Shown: piece by piece, positions 58,671-64,000 of the stretch
Layout: each line of letters begins with the position of its first letter
How positions within the stretch are numbered: the first letter of the stretch is position 1
Source: Polaribacter sp. Q13
Lineage (GTDB): Bacteria; Bacteroidota; Bacteroidia; Flavobacteriales; Flavobacteriaceae
DNA length: 64,000 nt
Direction: 5' to 3'
NCBI RefSeq assembly: GCF_016858305.2
Contig: NZ_CP074436.1
Location: forward strand, 4,112,001 to 4,176,000
Position numbers and translations under genes: made by a program
Notes under the pieces: model-generated
What the model was told of the DNA's origin: nothing
The model's database searches: none
What the model saw: only the letters and a program-made list of their open reading frames with translations

Positions 58671-58704
58671 AAAAAAAAATAGGGGTTTATAGCCCCTTAT
58701 TTTT
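58671..58704. terminator. bidirectional terminator
   Basis: AAAAAATAGGGG and CCCCTTATTTTTT pair with one bulged T and a seven-base loop. A/T runs on both sides serve the small acidic gene and the convergent ThrE gene, whose stop codon lies in the right arm. Confidence 0.85.
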
Positions 58705-59905
58705 TGGAACTTCTTTCTCTAAATGTACCTGCAAAAAGCAGTCCGCCAATGATTCCCATAAGAATAAAAGTAACTTGCTCAAATAAATTTACAGATCCCG
58801 TGGTTGTAGATGGGTTAAAAAAGGAATTACTTAAGCCCATAAAAGATTTACTTCCTGGTACAAGCATAATAATACCTTGAATTAAATAGACTGTTTTTGG
58901 AGTTTTTGAAATCAGACCAAATAAACGGCTAATTCCTACTACTGCTAAAGTTCCAATAAAAGTACTTATCAATACTCCGTATCCAGATAATAAAACAGTT
59001 ATAAAAAAGGCTGTAATACCTGTTATCGCTCCAAATAGCATATTTTTTTTTCGAACTTGAAATATGGGTAAAAGAGTAATTGAAAATATAGGAATGGCCA
59101 AAAATATGGTCCATTTTGGCATTTCGGAAACATGATATGTTAAATCAATATCAACGATAGAGGTCATTAAGGAGATGCCTAGTATTACTCCAAAAAATTG
59201 TTTAAATAATAAAAGAATTGAATCGAATAATTTTGCTCCACCAGAAACTAAACTTTTAGATGTTATTTCTTCTAAGGCCGTTGTAATAGCTAAACCTGGA
59301 ATAAAAATAATAATAGAAGCCAATATGGTTAAACCTAAATTGAAGTTAGGAAAAATTAAAGATAAAGCACAACAAATAATAGTTACTAGTAAAGCACTTA
59401 ATGATTCAAAAACATTTTCTAAATATTTAGATTTTGTTGATAAATACACTAAAAGGTATATAAATGCGCCAAGTAATAATGAAAATATAAAAGAGATCCA
59501 ATTGGTACCAATCATAATGCTAAAACAACCCGCAGAGAAAGCGTATGCTAAAGTTAAATGTAAATGATTTACAATTTTGGTTTTAGAATGAATTATTTTC
59601 AATTCATTACTTATAGAATCATTGTCAATTTTTAAATCAATAACCTTATTGGTCAATTCTGCAATTCTAGAAAAAGCTCCTAAATTTAATGATCCCGGAG
59701 GAATACATTCTATATAATTATAAGAATTTTCATCTTCATAAAAAACATAATTTATCCATGTTGGCGAATCCATAAAACTACCTGTAATGCCTTGTGTCTT
59801 GGCTACTTCTGTAAGGTACGATTGAATTTTATAGGAAGGAATACCGTATATATGTAGTGCTTTTCCTAATTCAATGATGAAATAATATTTTTCTGGAACT
59901 TTCAT
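58697..59905 (-). CDS. threonine/serine exporter family protein, fused ThrE form
   Basis: 402 residues from the ATG at 59905 (MKVPEKYYFIIELGKALHIY). A TTG start at 59947 would abut the purL terminator and is less likely. The DUF1212 half has LHIYGIPSYKIQSYLTEVAK and IPPGSLNLGAFSRIAELTNK, then about ten membrane helices, with IIIFIPGLAITTALEEITSK and IQGIIMLVPGSKSFMGLSNS as the ThrE inner-repeat motifs. It exports small amino acids in relatives. It complements the split ThrE at 35536-36779, so the cell has two systems. Confidence 0.88.
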   Translation of the reverse strand: MKVPEKYYFIIELGKALHIYGIPSYKIQSYLTEVAKTQGITGSFMDSPTWINYVFYEDENSYNYIECIPPGSLNLGAFSRIAELTNKVIDLKIDNDSISNELKIIHSKTKIVNHLHLTLAYAFSAGCFSIMIGTNWISFIFSLLLGAFIYLLVYLSTKSKYLENVFESLSALLVTIICCALSLIFPNFNLGLTILASIIIFIPGLAITTALEEITSKSLVSGGAKLFDSILLLFKQFFGVILGISLMTSIVDIDLTYHVSEMPKWTIFLAIPIFSITLLPIFQVRKKNMLFGAITGITAFFITVLLSGYGVLISTFIGTLAVVGISRLFGLISKTPKTVYLIQGIIMLVPGSKSFMGLSNSFFNPSTTTGSVNLFEQVTFILMGIIGGLLFAGTFRERSSKK

Positions 59906-59949
59906 TTTACTTATTAAATAATCTATTTGATTGATTATTAGAGCCAAAA

Positions 59950-59975
59950 AAAGGGCTTTGAAAAAAGCCCTTTTA
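59950..59975 (-). terminator. intrinsic terminator of purL
   Basis: AAAAGGGCTTT (59950-59960) and AAAGCCCTTTT (59965-59975) form an 11-bp stem with a GAAA loop; the minus strand continues into T residues. It lies 20 bp past the purL stop. Confidence 0.92.
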
Positions 59976-59995
59976 GATATACTTTTTTTGAGAAA

Positions 59996-62900
59996 TTATT
60001 TCGTTAACCAGTTTTTAGCATTTACAAATGCTTCTAACCAAGGTGTAACTTCATCTTTTCTATTTGTTGGATAATTTGCCCAATTCCATTGAAAAGTAGA
60101 ACGCTCTATATGAGGCATTGTTACTAAATGTCTTCCAGACTTATCACACATCATTGCTGTATTAAAATCAGATCCATTTGGGTTATTCGGGTATCCTGCG
60201 TAACCATACTTGGCAACAATATTATAGTTTTCTTCAGATTCTGGTAAGTTAAATTTACCTTCACCATGAGAAATCCAAACCCCTAATTCAGTTCCTGCTA
60301 AACTAGATAACATTACTGAATTATTTTCCTGAATTTTCACCGATGTAAAAGAACTTTCGTGCTTCATAGAATCATTATGACCTAATTTTCCATGAACTTT
60401 ATGTTCAGGATTAATTAATTCTAATTCCATCCATAATTGAGCACCATTACAAATACCAACAGACAATGTATCTTCTCTTTCAAAGAAATTCTTTAAAGCT
60501 GTATTTGCTTTTTCATTGTATTTAAATGCTCCTGCCCAACCTTTAGCAGAACCTAAAACATCAGAATTAGAGAAACCACCAACGGCACCAATAAACTGAA
60601 TATCTTCTAACGTTTCACGACCAGAAATTAAATCTGTCATGTGTACATCTTTTACATCAAAACCAGCTAAATACATAGCATTTGCCATTTCACGTTCTGA
60701 GTTAGAACCTTTTTCACGGATAATTGCAGCTTTAGGTTTGTCTTTTCCAATTTTAGGAAGTTTACCCGTAAAACTCTCTGGGAATTTATACGTTAAAGGC
60801 TGATTTTTATAATTATCAAAACGATCTTGTGCTAAATTATTAGCCGTTTGTTTTTGATCTAATAAGAAAGAAGTTCTATACCAAACATCTCTCATTTCTG
60901 TAACATCAAAAGAGAAATTATCTTCGTTGTTTTTAATAGTAACTGCTCCTGAGTTATTTGCAGAACCTATATTAAAAAATTCAATATTATTTTCTGATAA
61001 AATTGTTTCTACAGAAGCATCTGCTTGAAAAACAATACCTGAGTTTTCTGAGAACAATACTTTTATAGCATCTTCTTCATTTAAAGAAGAGATGTTAAAA
61101 TCTGCTCCTAAATTTACATCAGCAAAACACATTTCTAATAAAGTAGTAATTAATCCACCAGAAGCAACATCGTGTCCTGCAGTAATTTTATCCGCTTTAA
61201 TTAAATCTTGAATCGTGTTAAAAACAGTTTTTACATACGCAACATTGGTAACATCTGGTGCTTCATTTCCAATCGCATTTAAAGTTTGGTTGAAAGAACT
61301 TCCACCTAATTTAAATTTGTCTTGAGAAATATTGATATAATAGATATTTCCACCATCAACTTGTAAAAGAGGCTCTACAACTTTAGTAATTGCATTACAG
61401 TTACCTGCAGCAGAAATAATTACAGTTCCTGGCGCAATTACTTCTCCATCTGTATATTTTTGTTTCATTGATAAAGAATCTTTTCCGGTAGGAACATTGA
61501 TTCCTAAACCAATAGAAAATTCTGAAACCGCTTTTACAGCTTTGTATAAACGAGCATCTTCTCCTTCGTTTTTACAAGGCCACATCCAGTTTGCAGAAAG
61601 TGAAACGCTTTTTAAATTGTCTTTTAAAGGTGCCCAAATTAAATTGGTTAAAGATTCTGTGATGGCATTTCTAGATCCAGCTTCCGGACTAATTAATGCA
61701 GAAATAGGAGAGTGCCCAATTGAAGTAGCAACACCTTCTTTTCCTTTATAATCTAAGGCCATTACGCCAACGTTGTTTAACGGAATTTGTAACGGACCAA
61801 CACATTGTTGTTTGGCAACTTTACCACCAACACAACGGTCTACTTTATTTGTTAACCAATCTTTACAAGCCACAGCTTCTAACTGTAAAACTTGTTTTAA
61901 ATAGATTTCTAAATTCTTGGTTTTATAACGTGGATTTTTATATTTTCTGATAACCGTTTTATCTGTTAAAACAGTTTTTGGAGAAGAACCAAACATGTCT
62001 TCTAAAGCTAAATCCATTGGTTTTACACCTGTTGATTTAGATTCGAAAGTAAAACGATCATCACCTGTAACTACACCAACATCGTAAATAGGAGAACGTT
62101 CTCTATCTGCAATTTTGTGTAAAGTTTCTAAATGTTCATCAGCAATTACTAATCCCATTCTTTCTTGAGATTCGTTACCAATAATTTCTTTTGCTGATAA
62201 AGTAGGGTCTCCAACAGGTAAAGCATCTAAATCGATTTTACCACCTGTATCTTCTACCAATTCTGATAAACAATTTAAATGTCCACCAGCTCCATGATCG
62301 TGAATAGAAACAATAAAGTTTTCTTCACTTTCTACCATTCCACGAACTGCATTTGCAGCACGTTTTTGCATTTCTGGATTCGAACGTTGTACAGCGTTTA
62401 ATTCAATTCCTGAATCTAATGCTCCAGTATCTGCAGAAGAAACGGCAGCTCCACCCATTCCAATTCTGTAGTTTTCACCACCAAGAATTACAATTTTATC
62501 ACCTTCTTTTGGTGTGTCCTTTAAAGCTTGGTCTGCTTTTCCGTATCCAATTCCACCAGCTTGCATTATTACTTTATCGAAACCTAATTTTCTTGCAGGC
62601 GAATCACTTACAGAAGAATTTTCTTCGTGTTCAAAAGTTAAAACAGAACCCGTAATTAAAGGTTGTCCGAATTTGTTACCAAAATCTGACGCTCCGTTTG
62701 ATGCTTTTATCAAAATATCCATCGGAGTTTGGTATAACCAATCTCTAGCTTCAAATTTATTTTCCCAATATCTTGTATTCTTAACTGAATCTATAGACGC
62801 TTCTAAACGAGAATACGAAGTCATATACACTGCTGTTCCTGCTAAAGGTAAAGAACCTTTTCCACCAGCCAATCTATCTCTAATTTCTCCTCCAGAACCT

Positions 62901-63688
62901 GTTGCTGCTCCGTTAAAAGGCTCTACAGTTGTTGGGAAATTGTGCGTTTCTGCTTTTAATGAAATTACAGATTCAAAATCTTTAGTTTGATAAAAATCTG
63001 GTTTATCCGCCGTTTTAGGCGCAAATTGTTCCACTTTAGGACCTTTTACAAAGGCAACATTATCTTTATATGCAGAAACAATATCGTTAGGAAATTGTTT
63101 AGACGTTTCTTTTATCATATTGAATAGGGAAGTAGGTTGTTCTTCTCCATCAATAACAAATGTTCCGCCAAATATTTTATGACGACAGTGTTCTGAGTTT
63201 ACTTGGCTAAAACCAAAAACTTCAGAATCTGTTAATTTTCTTCCTATTTTAGTAGCAACACCTTCTAAGTATTCAACTTCCTCATCACTTAAAGACAATC
63301 CTTCTTGTGCATTGTATGCAGCAATATCTTCAATATCTAAAATTGCTTCTGGCTGAATTTCAATGGTAAATGAATCTTGATGTAAACCATTGAACTTTTC
63401 AGAAATCATTGGGTCAAAATCGGTAAATTCTTCTGTAGATACAGTAAATTCTTCAATTCTTATGATGTCTGAAATCCCCATATTTTGAGTGATTTCTACA
63501 GCATTTGTACTCCAAGGCGTAATCATTGCAGCTCTTGGTCCTACAAAATAAGCATCGATTGCAGTTTCTTCTATTTTTGGTTGATCGGCGAATAACCAAG
63601 TCAATTTAGCAGTCGTTTCTGTAGTTAATTTTTTTGTTGTTTGAACAGCGAATATTTTGCTATCTATATTTCCAAAGAAATGAATCAT
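59996..63688 (-). CDS. purL: phosphoribosylformylglycinamidine synthase, large single-chain type
   Basis: 1230 residues, the long form with all domains. N-terminal PurS-like and linker (LSDEEVEYLEGVATKIGRKL), the synthetase with SQVNSEHCRHKIFGGTFVID, and LKAETHNFPTTVEPFNGAAT with the ATP-binding glycines. The C-terminal glutaminase has LSVGICNGAQLWMELELINP (nucleophile cysteine) and VWISHGEGKFNLPESEENYN plus MPHIERSTFQWNW. It converts FGAR to FGAM using glutamine and ATP in purine synthesis. The -7 box upstream is good. It is transcribed alone. Confidence 0.97.
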   Translation of the reverse strand: MIHFFGNIDSKIFAVQTTKKLTTETTAKLTWLFADQPKIEETAIDAYFVGPRAAMITPWSTNAVEITQNMGISDIIRIEEFTVSTEEFTDFDPMISEKFNGLHQDSFTIEIQPEAILDIEDIAAYNAQEGLSLSDEEVEYLEGVATKIGRKLTDSEVFGFSQVNSEHCRHKIFGGTFVIDGEEQPTSLFNMIKETSKQFPNDIVSAYKDNVAFVKGPKVEQFAPKTADKPDFYQTKDFESVISLKAETHNFPTTVEPFNGAATGSGGEIRDRLAGGKGSLPLAGTAVYMTSYSRLEASIDSVKNTRYWENKFEARDWLYQTPMDILIKASNGASDFGNKFGQPLITGSVLTFEHEENSSVSDSPARKLGFDKVIMQAGGIGYGKADQALKDTPKEGDKIVILGGENYRIGMGGAAVSSADTGALDSGIELNAVQRSNPEMQKRAANAVRGMVESEENFIVSIHDHGAGGHLNCLSELVEDTGGKIDLDALPVGDPTLSAKEIIGNESQERMGLVIADEHLETLHKIADRERSPIYDVGVVTGDDRFTFESKSTGVKPMDLALEDMFGSSPKTVLTDKTVIRKYKNPRYKTKNLEIYLKQVLQLEAVACKDWLTNKVDRCVGGKVAKQQCVGPLQIPLNNVGVMALDYKGKEGVATSIGHSPISALISPEAGSRNAITESLTNLIWAPLKDNLKSVSLSANWMWPCKNEGEDARLYKAVKAVSEFSIGLGINVPTGKDSLSMKQKYTDGEVIAPGTVIISAAGNCNAITKVVEPLLQVDGGNIYYINISQDKFKLGGSSFNQTLNAIGNEAPDVTNVAYVKTVFNTIQDLIKADKITAGHDVASGGLITTLLEMCFADVNLGADFNISSLNEEDAIKVLFSENSGIVFQADASVETILSENNIEFFNIGSANNSGAVTIKNNEDNFSFDVTEMRDVWYRTSFLLDQKQTANNLAQDRFDNYKNQPLTYKFPESFTGKLPKIGKDKPKAAIIREKGSNSEREMANAMYLAGFDVKDVHMTDLISGRETLEDIQFIGAVGGFSNSDVLGSAKGWAGAFKYNEKANTALKNFFEREDTLSVGICNGAQLWMELELINPEHKVHGKLGHNDSMKHESSFTSVKIQENNSVMLSSLAGTELGVWISHGEGKFNLPESEENYNIVAKYGYAGYPNNPNGSDFNTAMMCDKSGRHLVTMPHIERSTFQWNWANYPTNRKDEVTPWLEAFVNAKNWLTK

Positions 63689-63722
63689 TATTGTGTTTTA
63701 TTTGGGTGTTGTTGTAAAAATG

Positions 63723-63730
63723 CAAATTTA
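63723..63730 (-). promoter_or_regulatory. -7 box of the purL promoter
   Basis: Minus-strand TAAATTTG, a perfect TAnnTTTG, 34 bases before the ATG. The -33 position has TTAG at 18 bp, a partial match. Confidence 0.55.
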
Positions 63731-63804
63731 CTTTTTTTCAAATTAAAACTAATGATTTAATTTACTGAAATTTAAGAGTTATTCACGAGGTTATAAACCA
63801 AAAA

Positions 63805-63830
63805 AAGACCGCCGAAGCAGTCTTTTTATT
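63805..63830 (-). terminator. intrinsic terminator of the T9SS cargo gene
   Basis: AAAAAGAC and GTCTTTTT pair, with a C-A mismatch, then GC/GC and a CGAA loop. T residues follow on the minus strand. It lies 17 bp past the stop of the cut-off gene. Confidence 0.85.
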
Positions 63831-63846
63831 TGAAGTAATGTTGAAA

Positions 63847-64000
63847 TTAATTCTTTATCATTTTTTTAGTAATTGATTGGTCTCCGTTATTAATCTTTAC
63901 AAGATATATTCCTGAAGAAAGATTAGAAACATCAAGATCATTTTTAGTATTTGTAATGTCTGATGATTTTACTAATTTACCTAAAGCATTGTAGATGTTG
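63847..64000 (-). CDS. C-terminal tail of a T9SS (Por) sorting-domain protein, cut by the window edge
   Basis: Only the last 50 codons are visible. NIYNALGKLVKSSDITNTKN, then LDVSNLSSGIYLVKINNGDQ and a basic SITKKMIKN end. This is the type A sorting domain recognised by the type IX secretion system of Bacteroidota: the LG(K)LV strand, the hydrophobic LxxGIYLVKI strand and the terminal K/R cluster. The full protein is exported across the outer membrane and its tail removed. What it does is not visible. Confidence 0.92.
   Translation of the reverse strand, partial: NIYNALGKLVKSSDITNTKNDLDVSNLSSGIYLVKINNGDQSITKKMIKN

Noticed and set aside
59175..59567. 130-codon plus-strand frame opposite the fused ThrE
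   Set aside because: No recognisable domain, and the minus strand encodes a complete membrane transporter.
62514..62990. 158-codon plus-strand frame opposite purL
   Set aside because: It lies wholly within the well-supported purL gene, and its translation shows no family features; it is an antisense shadow.

Overview
The window is an AT-rich chromosomal segment of a marine-type Flavobacteriaceae bacterium (Bacteroidota). Polaribacter or a close relative is my inference from overall sequence character; no marker gene proves it. Supporting signs are -7 boxes of the TAnnTTTG type, weak Shine-Dalgarno sites, a type IX secretion (Por) sorting tail at the right edge, and lineage-typical small families (DUF4295 beside L28/L33, DUF5606, DUF6452/DUF6048, DUF6702, DUF4199). 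There are no rRNA or tRNA genes, no prophage, no transposase and no CRISPR. The content is mostly housekeeping, with a glycan block and several lineage-specific envelope genes.

Layout. 1-2.5 kb: a gapless minus-strand set (DUF1835 protein, nucleoside phosphorylase, cut-off substrate-binding protein) after a SUI1-type factor. 2.6-9.9 kb: dioxygenase, the overlapping PCD-DUF6452-DUF6048 set, RlmD, OmpA-type and lipocalin-type lipoproteins, a tiny Pmp3 protein, CsaA, Mpo1-like and YfiT-like proteins. 10-14 kb: a glycosyltransferase, then the cluster ruvX-def-DUF5606-mazG. 14.3-25.7 kb: dapD with two glycosyltransferases, CCA-adding enzyme, and a minus-strand envelope-glycan block (DPM1-like GT2, phosphosugar mutase, MsbA-like ABC exporter, GT90, GT4). 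25.8 kb: SRP RNA. 26-38.9 kb: SDR, transaldolase, menD, S1 protein, esterase-like protein, menB, purU, FAH-family protein, cinA, split ThrE exporter, rpmB-rpmG-DUF4295, ftsY. 39-47.7 kb: cysteine synthase, two tandem M1 peptidases, DUF6702, and three paralogous CarboxypepD_reg-like proteins. 47.8-59.9 kb: pepE, an SDR/TetR pair, RibB with a decayed RibA domain, LptF/G, LolA, FtsK, DAG kinase, Tpx, MATE pump, and a second, fused ThrE. 60-64 kb: purL and the tail of a T9SS cargo protein.

The most unusual material is non-coding. Several intergenic gaps hold seven-nucleotide-phased arrays that switch strand in mid-gap (CAGTnnn then ACTGnnn, or AATTACG then its complement). They often begin within a few bases of a stop codon and read in the sense orientation of that gene. 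Two further dispersed families are present: a TTGCGTTAGsGATTGAA...CGCCC element in three copies, two of which flank the transaldolase gene in opposite orientation, and a GTCATyTCGA palindromic element. Coding oddities include a one-base slip in an A7 run that cuts a conserved tail off one CarboxypepD_reg paralog, loss of all three zinc cysteines in the GTP cyclohydrolase II half of RibBA, an RlmD without iron-sulfur cysteines, an esterase-like protein without the usual nucleophile, and a matched pair of probable TetR operators.
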